From contig NZ_CP121695.1 of NCBI RefSeq assembly GCF_029761915.1, forward strand, positions 744,001 to 808,000: DNA of 64,000 nt, written 5' to 3'. This stretch comes from Bradyrhizobium sp. CB1650. Its GTDB lineage: Bacteria; Pseudomonadota; Alphaproteobacteria; Rhizobiales; Xanthobacteraceae. Position 1 is the first letter of the stretch. The number at the start of each line of letters is the position of its first letter. The notes under the pieces were generated by a model that searched no databases, was not told the origin of the DNA, and saw only the letters and a program-made list of their open reading frames with translations. Shown piece by piece: positions 24,415 through 32,942 of the stretch. The position numbers were made by a program, and so were the translations under genes.

Positions 24415-25710
24415 ATGTCGAACAGGTTTACGCAATACATTCTGGCCGCGATGGTGCTGGGCATTGTGATGGGCTCGGCGATCTACAACTTCCTGCCCGA
24501 TACGCGCGCCGATTGGGCGTCGTCGATCAACCTGATCGCCATGATGTTCCTGCGCCTGATCAAGATGATCATCGCGCCGCTGGTGTTCGCGACCCTGGTC
24601 GGCGGCATCGCCCATATGGGCTCGGGCTCCAAGCTCGGACGCATCTTCGCCAAGACCATGGGCTGGTTCGTCAGCGCCTCCTTCGTGTCGCTGCTGCTGG
24701 GCCTCATCATGGTCAACCTGCTCCAGCCCGGCGCGAACTTCCCGGGCACGCTGCCGGACAAGGCGCAGTCGACCGGGCTGCCGGTCTCGGCATTCTCGAT
24801 CGAGAAATTCCTGACCCATCTGATCCCGACCTCGATCGCTGACGCGATGGCGCAGAACGAGATTCTCCAGATCGTGATCTTCGCCGTGTTCTTCTCGGTG
24901 GCGATGGGCGCGATGCCCGAGCGCTCCAAGCCGATCCTGGCGCTGATCGACGATCTCGGCCACATCATGCTCAAGGTCACGAGCTACGTGATGCTGTTCG
25001 CGCCGCTCGCGGTCTGGGCTGCGATCACCGCGACGGTTGCGAAGAACGGCCTGCTGGTGCTCTGGAAGCTCGTCGTCTTCATGGGCGGCTTCTATCTCTC
25101 GCTGGCGATCCTGTGGACCATCCTGGTGATCGTCGGCTTCATCGTGATCGGGCCGCGCTACAGTCATCTGCTGAAGCTGATCCGCGAGCCGTTGATGATC
25201 GCGTTCTCGACCGCGAGCTCGGAAGCGGCCTACCCGAAGACGCTGGAAGGGCTCAACCGCTTCGGCGCCTCGTCGCGGATCTCGAGCTTCGTGCTGCCGC
25301 TCGGCTATTCCTTCAACCTCGACGGCACGATGATGTACTGCACCTTCGCCAGTATCTTCATCGCGCAGAGCTACCACATCGACATGCCGCTCGGCACGCA
25401 GCTCGCGATGCTGGCGACCTTGATGATCACCTCGAAGGGCGTTGCCGGCGTGCCGCGCGCTTCGCTCGTGGTGATCGCCTCGACGCTCGCGCAGTTCAAC
25501 ATCCCCGAGGCGGGCCTGTTGATGATCATGGGCATCGACACCTTCCTCGACATGGGCCGCAGCGCCACCAACGTCATCGGCAACACGCTCGCGACCTCGG
25601 TGGTGGCGAAGTGGGAAGGTGAGCTCGGGCCCGAGCACGCCATGGGACCGGGCGACGCCGTGCCGGGCGACATGGTGCCCGGCGAGGTGCCCGCGATGGC
25701 CGGCCATTGA
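24415..25710 (+). CDS. DAACS-family dicarboxylate/amino-acid:cation symporter
   Basis: A 431-residue inner-membrane transporter of the DctA/GltP family, with eight membrane segments and two re-entrant loops. Key blocks are IKMIIAPLVFATLVGGIAHM, the Ser-rich hairpin FSTASSEAAYPKTLE, SFNLDGTMMYCTFASIFIAQ and MGRSATNVIGNTLAT, which form the substrate and sodium sites. The C-terminus has an unusual Gly/Pro/Met-rich tail. A substrate-binding protein for amino acids follows 12 bp later, so the pair may be co-transcribed although the two work by different mechanisms. Confidence 0.93.
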   Translation: MSNRFTQYILAAMVLGIVMGSAIYNFLPDTRADWASSINLIAMMFLRLIKMIIAPLVFATLVGGIAHMGSGSKLGRIFAKTMGWFVSASFVSLLLGLIMVNLLQPGANFPGTLPDKAQSTGLPVSAFSIEKFLTHLIPTSIADAMAQNEILQIVIFAVFFSVAMGAMPERSKPILALIDDLGHIMLKVTSYVMLFAPLAVWAAITATVAKNGLLVLWKLVVFMGGFYLSLAILWTILVIVGFIVIGPRYSHLLKLIREPLMIAFSTASSEAAYPKTLEGLNRFGASSRISSFVLPLGYSFNLDGTMMYCTFASIFIAQSYHIDMPLGTQLAMLATLMITSKGVAGVPRASLVVIASTLAQFNIPEAGLLMIMGIDTFLDMGRSATNVIGNTLATSVVAKWEGELGPEHAMGPGDAVPGDMVPGEVPAMAGH

Positions 25711-25722
25711 TGGGAGTGCACC

Positions 25723-26646
25723 ATGCGGCCTTCAAAGGCGATTGCGGGCGGCGGTCTGTTGCTGGCGGCGTGTCTGCTGGCAACCGGCGTTTTCGCCCAG
25801 AGCGGCGGCAGCGAAGGGCTTAGCCCGACGCTGTCGGCCATCAAGAACGCGCATACCGTGCGGCTCGGATACCGCGAGAGCTCGCCGCCGTTCTCCTTCC
25901 TCGACCAGGCCAACCGGCCGATCGGCTACAGCCTCGAGCTCTGCGAAGCCGTCGTCGAGGAGATCGGCGTCGAGGTCGACGATCCCGATCTGAAGATCGA
26001 GTACGTCAAGGTCACCTCCGATGACCGCATCGACGCCGTGCTCCAGAACAAGATCGATCTGGAATGCGGCTCGACCACGGCCAATGCCGAGCGCGGCAAG
26101 CGCGTCGCTTTCTCGCCTTTGACGTTCGTCGCCGGCACCAAGCTGATGGTGCCGAAGGCCTCCGGCGTCGCCGCCGTCACCGACCTGAAGGGCAAGACCG
26201 TGGTGGTGACCAAGGGCACCACCAACGAGCAGGCCATGCATGCGGCCGACAAGAAGTTCTCGCTGGGCCTGAACATCGTCACCGCAGCCGATCACGAGCA
26301 GTCGTACCAGACGCTCGCCGAGGGCAAGGCGGATGCGTTCGCGACCGACGACATCCTGCTCTACGGGCTGATCGTGCGCCACAAGGCGCAGGACAAGTTC
26401 CGCGTCACCGGCGACTATCTGTCCTACGATCCCTACGGCATCATGTTCCGCAAGGGCGAGCCGCAGCTTTCCGCCGTCGTCGAGCGCACCTTTCGCAAGC
26501 TCGGCTCGAATCACGACCTGGTGCCGCTCTACAACAAATGGTTCACCGCGCGGCTTCCCACCGGCGAGCGGCTGAACGTGCCGATCTCGCCGCAGCTCGA
26601 AGAGGCGTTCAAGGCAATGGACGATTCACCGAGCGCGAATAATTAG
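25723..26646 (+). CDS. Family-3 amino-acid-type solute-binding protein
   Basis: A 307-residue protein with a Sec signal (GGGLLLAACLLATGVFA) and the SBP_bac_3 fold: VRLGYRESSPPFSFLD, PIGYSLELCEAVVEEIG, LECGSTTANAERGKRVAFSP and VVVTKGTTNEQAMH. It resembles the GltI/AatJ glutamate/aspartate-binding group. It is expected in the periplasm. No ABC permease or ATPase is adjacent; the DAACS gene is 12 bp upstream. A terminator-like hairpin follows at 26686. Confidence 0.9.
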   Translation: MRPSKAIAGGGLLLAACLLATGVFAQSGGSEGLSPTLSAIKNAHTVRLGYRESSPPFSFLDQANRPIGYSLELCEAVVEEIGVEVDDPDLKIEYVKVTSDDRIDAVLQNKIDLECGSTTANAERGKRVAFSPLTFVAGTKLMVPKASGVAAVTDLKGKTVVVTKGTTNEQAMHAADKKFSLGLNIVTAADHEQSYQTLAEGKADAFATDDILLYGLIVRHKAQDKFRVTGDYLSYDPYGIMFRKGEPQLSAVVERTFRKLGSNHDLVPLYNKWFTARLPTGERLNVPISPQLEEAFKAMDDSPSANN

Positions 26647-26685
26647 CGTGCATGCGTTGTCGTAATCGCACCACAGGCTCGCTGC

Positions 26686-26710
26686 ACCCTCTCCCGTTGT
26701 GGGAGAGGGT
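26686..26710 (+). terminator. Hairpin after the amino-acid-binding protein gene
   Basis: A perfect 10-bp stem, accctctccc / gggagagggt, with loop gttgt, lies 39 bp after the stop codon. A related copy (cttctcccac...ggggagaag, about 26811-26830) follows in the other orientation, ahead of the convergent ATP-grasp gene. No clear T-tract. Confidence 0.6.
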
Positions 26711-26863
26711 GGCTTCGCGCAGCCAAGCCGGGTGAGGGGTTCTTTCCGCGAGCACACCTCTCACAATTGAATTCGCGGACAGAGACCCCTCATCCGGCGC
26801 TTCGCGCCACCTTCTCCCACAAGGGGAGAAGGGATTGCAGCGGGTGCGTGGCTCGAGACGAAC

Positions 26864-27802
26864 TTACTCGTTTAACTCGCTCTCCCCGAACACCCGGTCC
26901 AGCGCCGCATCGTAGGTCGCCTGCACGAGTTCCGGATACAGCTTCGCCAGCGCTTCCATCATCACGCCGGAATTGATCTCCAGCACCTGCCAGGCGCCAT
27001 CGGCGCGGACCACGTCGATCGATGCGAAGGCGATGCCGATGGCGCTTGCCGCGTCGATGGCGAGCTTCACGCAAGCCGAGCGAACCTCGTCGTCGTCCAC
27101 AAGCACCGGCCGGGCGCCGGCGTCGAGATTGTGCCGCCAGGTCAGGTTGCGCCGCTCGCCTTTTGGCACGACGGCATCCAGCGCCCCTGCATCGAGTTCG
27201 CCGAGATGCTTGGCCTGTCCCGCCGCGTTCGCCAGCTCGCGCAAGCTGTGCACGCCGTCGCCGACGAGCGACGGACGCTCCTTGCGGTAGACGATCAGCG
27301 GCGTCCGATCGAGCAGGACGACGCGGATCTCCTCCTCGATCTCGACATAGGGCGAGATCACGAGGCCGAGGCTGAACGAGAAGACCTCGCCGACGGCGCG
27401 ATCGAGCTCGTCACGACCCGTCACCTTGAACACGGCGCGGCCGGACGTCCCCTCATTCGGCTTCACCACCACGCCTTGCGGATTCTGGGCAAGCAGCGCC
27501 AGCATCGCCTCGTGCCAGGCGGCCCCGACAACATGCTCGCCCAAGCTGGGATTGAGGAAGAGGTGATGGGCAATGCAGGGCACGCCGCCAAGCGCCAGCA
27601 CCTCCGCGGTCGCGGATTTGTCGTTGGCGAGGCGATGCGCGATGGCGCTGTTGAGGCCGATGTCGTAGCCGAAGGCGAAGTGGCGTCTCTCGCCCCGGCG
27701 CATCGCGATCAGCCATCCGCCGGGGCGGACATCGACCGCGATGTCGTGGCGGGCGCAGTAGCGCCTGACTGCCCGGACGAAGATTCGTTCGCCGCTTGCC
27801 AT
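26864..27802 (-). CDS. Orphan ATP-grasp ligase-like protein (RimK/cyanophycin-synthetase-like)
   Basis: A 312-residue protein. GVVVKPNEGTSGRAVFKV is the flexible ATP-binding loop with its lysine, ISPYVEIEEEIRVVLLD follows, and VLEINSGVMMEALAKLYPEL provides the Mg-binding Glu and Asn of an ATP-grasp active site. The 110-residue N-terminal part is unique but contains FGYDIGLNSAIAHRLANDKS, as in cyanophycin-synthetase and GshAB-type ATP-grasp regions. Such enzymes join an acyl-phosphate to an amine, often an amino acid. No peptide or cyanophycin genes are nearby, so the substrate is open. The start is taken at ATG 27802. Confidence 0.78.
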   Translation of the reverse strand: MASGERIFVRAVRRYCARHDIAVDVRPGGWLIAMRRGERRHFAFGYDIGLNSAIAHRLANDKSATAEVLALGGVPCIAHHLFLNPSLGEHVVGAAWHEAMLALLAQNPQGVVVKPNEGTSGRAVFKVTGRDELDRAVGEVFSFSLGLVISPYVEIEEEIRVVLLDRTPLIVYRKERPSLVGDGVHSLRELANAAGQAKHLGELDAGALDAVVPKGERRNLTWRHNLDAGARPVLVDDDEVRSACVKLAIDAASAIGIAFASIDVVRADGAWQVLEINSGVMMEALAKLYPELVQATYDAALDRVFGESELNE

Positions 27803-28173
27803 GTTCCGAAACGTTCCACCTGCCGAACACCGCAAAAATGCGGGAAAGCGCCTCAAACGGCGCGAAAATCAGAGCTATTCTTAATGAAATTCTCGCGAGC
27901 GAAACGGAAATTATCTGCTGCCCGGAAGCTCCTTTGGGCAAAGAAATTGCCGCAATGCAGCTAGCCAGAGGAAATCGTTAATTTTCCTGTCAAATCAACG
28001 GGCAATGCCGGCTCGACCGGCATCGATTGCTTCCGAAACAAGGTTGATTATTGGCATCAATGGCGTAGATCACAGGGGCGAAATCCTCCGCCATGGCAAG
28101 TGGTGTTCGCCTCGTTTTCAGGGGCCGGGCAACGCTTTTGGCCAAAACCGCAATTACTCGGAATATCGAAAAA
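27803..28173. other. Divergent intergenic region (ATP-grasp / fpr)
   Basis: This 371-bp gap is less GC-rich than its surroundings and holds AT-rich stretches suitable for promoters of both flanking genes. A small palindrome, gccggctcgaccggc, is near 28010. I could not assign individual promoter boxes and see no convincing coding sequence. Confidence 0.4.
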
Positions 28174-28947
28174 ATGAGCGCGTTTTACCGAGAGAAGGTT
28201 CTTTCCGTCCGCCACTGGACCGATACGCTGTTCAGCTTCCGTGCCACCCGCGATTCCGGCTTCCGCTTCCAGAACGGCCAGTTCGCGATGATCGGGCTCG
28301 AGGTCGATGGCCGCCCGCTGCTGCGTGCCTACAGCATGGCGAGCGCCAATCACGAGGAAGAGCTCGAGTTCTTCTCGATCAAGGTCCAGGACGGCCCGCT
28401 GACCTCGCGCCTGCAGAAGATCAGGGAAGGCGACACCATCCTGGTCGGCCGCAAGGCGACCGGCACGCTCGTCACCGACAACCTCATTCCCGGCAAGCGG
28501 CTGCTGCTGCTGTCGACCGGCACCGGGCTTGCGCCGTTCGCCAGCCTGATCAAGGACCCCGACGTCTACGACCAGTTCGAGACCATCGTGCTGGTGCATG
28601 GTTGCCGCCAGGTCTCCGAGCTCGCCTATGGCGAGCAGCTCGTCGCCAGCCTGCGTGACGACGAACTGTTCGGGCCGCTGCTCTCCGAGAAGCTGGTCTA
28701 CTACCCGACCGTCACCCGCGAGCCGTTCCGCAATCGCGGCCGCATCACCGACCTCATCAACTCCGAGCAGATCTTCAACGACATCGGCCAGTCGCCGCTC
28801 GACATCGCCACCGACCGCATCATGATGTGCGGCAGCCCCGCGATGCTGGAGGAGCTGCGCGTCATGTTCGAAGGCCGCAGCTTCATCGAAGGCGCGGGCA
28901 ACAAGCCCGGCCATTTCGTGATCGAGAAGGCGTTCGTGGAGCGGTGA
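28174..28947 (+). CDS. fpr: Ferredoxin/flavodoxin--NADP+ reductase
   Basis: A 257-residue FAD enzyme of the bacterial Fpr type (subclass I length and layout). RAYSMASANHEEELEFFSIK matches the FAD-binding Arg-x-Tyr-Ser motif, GRKATGTLVTDNL and LSTGTGLAPFASLIKDPDV form the NADP site, and the tail PGHFVIEKAFVER is the usual end of bacterial Fpr. It shuttles electrons between NADPH and ferredoxin or flavodoxin in oxidative-stress and biosynthetic pathways. An earlier in-frame start at 28093 would add 27 atypical residues. Its control region lies in the long divergent gap; no SoxR/FinR box was identified. Confidence 0.92.
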   Translation: MSAFYREKVLSVRHWTDTLFSFRATRDSGFRFQNGQFAMIGLEVDGRPLLRAYSMASANHEEELEFFSIKVQDGPLTSRLQKIREGDTILVGRKATGTLVTDNLIPGKRLLLLSTGTGLAPFASLIKDPDVYDQFETIVLVHGCRQVSELAYGEQLVASLRDDELFGPLLSEKLVYYPTVTREPFRNRGRITDLINSEQIFNDIGQSPLDIATDRIMMCGSPAMLEELRVMFEGRSFIEGAGNKPGHFVIEKAFVER

Positions 28948-29371
28948 TCGCCGCGCGATGATCTCTGATCCGTTGCAGTCGTCGATTTGTAGCCCCAGGG
29001 TGCAGTTTGGCGAAGACCAGTAACCACTGGCTTCGCGCCCCAACTTCTCCCTGGGGGTTACGGGTTCCGGCCTGCGCCGGGACAACGCTGGAATGCGGGG
29101 GCTGATTTCTGGGCTCATGTCGAGCCCTCGCTCCACTCGTCGCCAATATCCCGCACCCACCTCCATCCCCCGACTTTGTTATTGGCGGCCTTCGCGCGGG
29201 CCTTGCTATAAGTTCGCTTCCAAAATCCGGAGGCGATGCTGCATGGTCGCTGACCTGCCGTCTGTTGCACCGCAAAAGCCCTGCCCGTCGGATGGATTGA
29301 TTTGCGCCGGCCGAATTCGCTAGCCTGAAACACCGGCCGCGTCATGTCCGTAGACGGGACGATGGCGTGGT
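28948..29371. other. Intergenic region with a nested hairpin
   Basis: This 424-bp gap holds a two-layer inverted repeat at 28993-29056: outer arms ccccaggg / ccctgggg, and an inner stem gcgaagaccagt-aacc-actggcttcgc with one bulge. It may terminate fpr. Further on, ttgctataagt (about 29203) resembles a -10 region, followed by a 26-codon ORF (29243-29323) with ggagg nine bases upstream; its coding status is uncertain. Confidence 0.4.
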
Positions 29372-31087
29372 GTGTCCCGCCATTCTGGACCAGAGGATGT
29401 CGCCGTGCCCATCGATGACAAAATGCAGAGGTCGCCCAAGCCTGCGATGGACGAGGGGATTATGGAAGTTCTGCTGCTTCCATTCTCGCCGCGCTTCATC
29501 GTCCTGACGATCTGCGCGGTCGTCACCGCGCTCCTGATCGGCATCGGCGTCGCCGACCGCAAGATCTTCGACATCCTGCTGATACCGATCCTGATCTTCG
29601 GCGCGCTGACGCTGCTCGGCGTTCGCGATCTCATGCAGAAGAGCCATGCGGTCCTGCGCAACTATCCGATCTCGGCTCACATACGCTTCCTGCTCGAAGA
29701 GATACGCCCCGAGATGCGGCAGTATTTCTTCGAGAGCGAGAAGGACGGCATGCCGTTCTCCCGCGATACCCGTGCGGTGGTCTATCAGCGCGCCAAGATG
29801 GAGCTCGACAAGCGTCCGTTCGGCACCCAGGAGGACGTCTATCGCGAGGGCTATGAGTGGATGCACCACTCGGTCTCGCCGAAGGCGCGTGCGGAGGAGA
29901 AGTTCCGCATCACCATCGGCGGTCCCGATTGCAAGAAGCCCTATTCGGCATCGGTGTTCAACATTTCCGCGATGAGCTTCGGCGCGCTCAGCCCGAACGC
30001 CGTGCGTGCGCTGAACGCCGGCGCGAAGAAGGGCGGCTTCGCGCATGACACCGGGGAGGGCGGTTTCAGCCCCTATCACCGCGAGATGGGCGGCGACATC
30101 ATCTGGGAGATCGGCTCGGGCTATTTCGGTTGCCGTCATCCCGACGGCAGCTTCGATCCGGAGGCGTTCGCGCGCGTATCGAGCGAAGACCAGATCAAGA
30201 TGGTCGAGCTCAAGATCAGCCAGGGCGCCAAGCCCGGCCATGGCGGCGTGCTGCCGGCGGCCAAGGTCTCGGAAGAGATTTCCAAGATCCGCGGTGTCTC
30301 GATGGGCGAGGACTGCATCTCGCCGGCCTCGCACCGCGCATTCTCGACCCCGGTCGGCATGATGCAATTCGTCGCCGAGATGCGCAGGCTGTCCGGCGGC
30401 AAGCCGGCAGGCTTCAAGCTGTGCATCGGTCACCCCTGGGAATTCCTGGCGATCTGCAAGGCGATGCTGGAGACCGGCATCTACCCCGACTTCATCGTCG
30501 TCGACGGCAATGAGGGCGGCACCGGCGCCGCGCCACTGGAATTCATGGATCATCTGGGCATGCCGATGCGGGAGGGCGTCAATTTCGTCCACAACGCGCT
30601 GGTCGGCATCAATGCGCGCGAGCGCATCAAGATCGGCGCGTCCGGCAAGATCGCCACTGCCTTCGACATGGCGCGGGCGATGGCGATCGGCGCCGACTGG
30701 TGCAATTCGGCGCGCGGCTTCATGTTCTCGCTCGGCTGCATCCAGTCGCTGAGCTGTCATACCGACCGCTGCCCGACCGGCGTGGCGACGCAGGACCCGA
30801 CGCGCGCGCGCGCGCTCTATGTGCCGCTCAAGATCGACCGCGTGCACAATTATCACCACGCGACGCTGCACTCGCTGGCCGAACTGATCGCGGCCGCCGG
30901 TCTCGACCATCCGCAGCAACTCCGCCCGATCCACTTCACCCAGCGCAGCTCGACGACCGAGGTGAGGACTTTCGCGCAGCTCTATCCGCCGCTGCGCCCG
31001 GGCGAACTGCTCGAAGGTACGGAAGATCCGCGCTTCCGCGACGCCTGGCGGATGGCGCGGGCGGAGACCTTCCAGCCGGCGCTCTGA
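29372..31087 (+). CDS. Membrane-anchored FMN-binding glutamate synthase-family protein
   Basis: Up to 571 residues. The N-terminus has two hydrophobic helices (about residues 42-60 and 66-85), followed by the GltB central/FMN domain: SVFNISAMSFGALSPNAVRA, the HDTGEGGFSPYHREMGGD loop, GYFGCRHPDG, PGHGGVLPAAKVSEEI, DFIVVDGNEGGTGAAPLEF, and a Cys cluster SLGCIQSLSCHTDRCPTGVA like the 3Fe-4S site of glutamate synthase. The amidotransferase and GXGXG domains are absent. Related stand-alone proteins have unknown donors and acceptors. ATG 29462 is an alternative start that keeps both membrane helices. Confidence 0.88.
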   Translation: MSRHSGPEDVAVPIDDKMQRSPKPAMDEGIMEVLLLPFSPRFIVLTICAVVTALLIGIGVADRKIFDILLIPILIFGALTLLGVRDLMQKSHAVLRNYPISAHIRFLLEEIRPEMRQYFFESEKDGMPFSRDTRAVVYQRAKMELDKRPFGTQEDVYREGYEWMHHSVSPKARAEEKFRITIGGPDCKKPYSASVFNISAMSFGALSPNAVRALNAGAKKGGFAHDTGEGGFSPYHREMGGDIIWEIGSGYFGCRHPDGSFDPEAFARVSSEDQIKMVELKISQGAKPGHGGVLPAAKVSEEISKIRGVSMGEDCISPASHRAFSTPVGMMQFVAEMRRLSGGKPAGFKLCIGHPWEFLAICKAMLETGIYPDFIVVDGNEGGTGAAPLEFMDHLGMPMREGVNFVHNALVGINARERIKIGASGKIATAFDMARAMAIGADWCNSARGFMFSLGCIQSLSCHTDRCPTGVATQDPTRARALYVPLKIDRVHNYHHATLHSLAELIAAAGLDHPQQLRPIHFTQRSSTTEVRTFAQLYPPLRPGELLEGTEDPRFRDAWRMARAETFQPAL

Positions 31088-31191
31088 GGCGCCGGTCCAG
31101 CGCATGACACCGCCGGCTCCCGGCGGGCATAAATTCGTCGGGATGGGCGGGATCTTAACGTTTGTGTCAGGTTCGGGTGTAAATTGGTCCC

Positions 31192-31431
31192 ATGGACGAG
31201 CGACGCAACAATGCCAGGCACCGCGTGCTGAAGGCCGGAACCATCGAGTTCGGCGGCGGCGCGATCGATTGCACGGTGCGTAACCGCTCGGACACCGGCG
31301 CCGCGCTCGACGTCACGAGTCCGGTCGGCATTCCCGAGCATTTCACGCTGATCGTCCCGGCCGACGGCGTACAACTGACCTGCCACGTCGTCTGGCGCAA
31401 GGAAAAGCGGATCGGCGTGAAGTTCGACTGA
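31192..31431 (+). CDS. Small PilZ-domain protein
   Basis: 79 residues, essentially one PilZ domain. It begins MDERRNNARHRVLKAGTIEF, whose RxxxR-type arginine region can bind cyclic-di-GMP, then NRSDTGAALDV in place of the usual D/NxSxxG, and HVVWRKEKRIGVKFD at the end. It may be a c-di-GMP receptor influencing motility or surface traits. It lies alone between the GltB-like gene and the opposite-strand CNNM gene. Confidence 0.88.
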   Translation: MDERRNNARHRVLKAGTIEFGGGAIDCTVRNRSDTGAALDVTSPVGIPEHFTLIVPADGVQLTCHVVWRKEKRIGVKFD

Positions 31432-31508
31432 GGGGTTGCGCGTTTGGCCTGAGCTCGCGCGTTACGCTCGCTTGTCCGGGACGACGCGTGGGGAGTTCAG
31501 AGCGGCCC

Positions 31509-32807
31509 TCACGCCGCCGCCCGTTCGTCTCTCCGGCTCGCCAGAATCTTGTCGATCCTCCGGCCGTCCAGATCGACCACCTCGACATGCCAGTCGCCGA
31601 GGTCGAAGGCGTCGCCGACGTTCGGCAGCATGTTGAATTGTTGCAGCACGAGGCCTGCCACCGTGTTGTAGCGGTGGTGCGGCGGCAGTTCGATGCCGAG
31701 GAGCTCTCCGAACTCGTCGACCGGCATCCAGCCGGAGATCAGGAGCGAGGAGTCCGGACGCTGGACGTAGGCCGGCTCCGGCGGGCCTTCCTCGGAATGA
31801 AACGCACCGACGATCGATTCCAGAATATCGGCCGCCGTCACCACGCCCTCGAACGCACCGTATTCGTCGTGCACGAGGCCGATATGCACCGGCGCCGCCT
31901 TCAGGATCGCCAGCACGTCGCGCGCGTCGGCGGAGGCCGGAATGATCGGCGTCTCGCGCACCAGCGCGCGTAAGTCCGGCGCGCGCTCGCGCATATAGGC
32001 GACCAGCAAATCCTTGGCCTGAAGCACGCCGATCGGCTTGTCGCGGTCGCCGTCGGAGACGGGAAAGCGCGAATGCGGACTTTCCGCGATGCGCGCCCGG
32101 ATTTCTTCCGGCTCGTCGTTCAGGTCGATCTCGTCGACCTCCGTGCGCGGGGTCATGACGGCGCCGACCGGCCGGTCGCCAAGCCGCATCACGCCGGCGA
32201 TCATCTCTTTCTCGCCCGGCTCCAGCACGCCCGCGCTTTCGGCTTCGCGAACGATATGGTGGATCTCGTCCTCCGATACCTTCTCCTCCGCCTTGCCGCC
32301 GCGGCCGAGCAGGGTGAGGATCAGCCTGCCGGAGAGATCGAGCAGAACGACGAGCGGCAGCGAGATCCGCGCCAGCCAGTCCATCACGGGTGCGACCTTG
32401 ACCGCGATGCTCTCGGGGTCGCGCAGCGCCACCTGTTTCGGCACGAGTTCGCCGACGATCAGGGTCGCATAGGTGATGAGGGTGACGACGATGCCGACGC
32501 CGACGATGTCGGCGATGCCGGACGACAGGCCAAGCTCGGCCAGCCATTGCGTCAGCCGCTGCCCGAGCGTTGCGCCCGAGAAGGCGCCGGACAGGACGCC
32601 GACCAGCGTGATGCCGATCTGCACCGTGGAGAGGAATTTGCCGGGATCGGCCGCCAGCGTCAGTGCCCGCTCGGCGCCGCGCACGCCCTTGGCGGCCAGC
32701 AGCGAGAGCCGGGCAGGCCGGGACGAGACGACCGCCAGCTCGGACATGGACAACAGCCCGTTGATGACGATCAGGACGACGACGATGACGAGTTCGACAG
32801 AGAGCAT
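31509..32807 (-). CDS. Hemolysin/CorB-type CNNM-family membrane protein
   Basis: About 432 residues. An N-terminal CNNM (DUF21) membrane domain has the helices VELVIVVVLIVINGLLSMSE and VQIGITLVGVLSGAFSGATL. Paired CBS domains follow (VMTPRTEVDEIDLND; PIGVLQAKDLLVAYMRE), then a C-terminal CorC-HlyC domain (AFDLGDWHVEVVDLDGRRID). Members are implicated in Mg2+/Co2+ efflux and membrane stability; 'hemolysin' is historical. ATG 32807 is preferred to the TTG nine bases upstream. Confidence 0.92.
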   Translation of the reverse strand: MLSVELVIVVVLIVINGLLSMSELAVVSSRPARLSLLAAKGVRGAERALTLAADPGKFLSTVQIGITLVGVLSGAFSGATLGQRLTQWLAELGLSSGIADIVGVGIVVTLITYATLIVGELVPKQVALRDPESIAVKVAPVMDWLARISLPLVVLLDLSGRLILTLLGRGGKAEEKVSEDEIHHIVREAESAGVLEPGEKEMIAGVMRLGDRPVGAVMTPRTEVDEIDLNDEPEEIRARIAESPHSRFPVSDGDRDKPIGVLQAKDLLVAYMRERAPDLRALVRETPIIPASADARDVLAILKAAPVHIGLVHDEYGAFEGVVTAADILESIVGAFHSEEGPPEPAYVQRPDSSLLISGWMPVDEFGELLGIELPPHHRYNTVAGLVLQQFNMLPNVGDAFDLGDWHVEVVDLDGRRIDKILASRRDERAAA

Positions 32808-32942
32808 TGTACGCAATGGGTTGGAATTCGGTCGGGCGGACGCCGGGCCGAATAGCCAATATAGGCAATCACTGCGGGATTTGCCGGGTTCCGATCAAAT
32901 TGCCGCACCCGGGCTATTGGAACGTTCCGGCCGATGCGGCCA

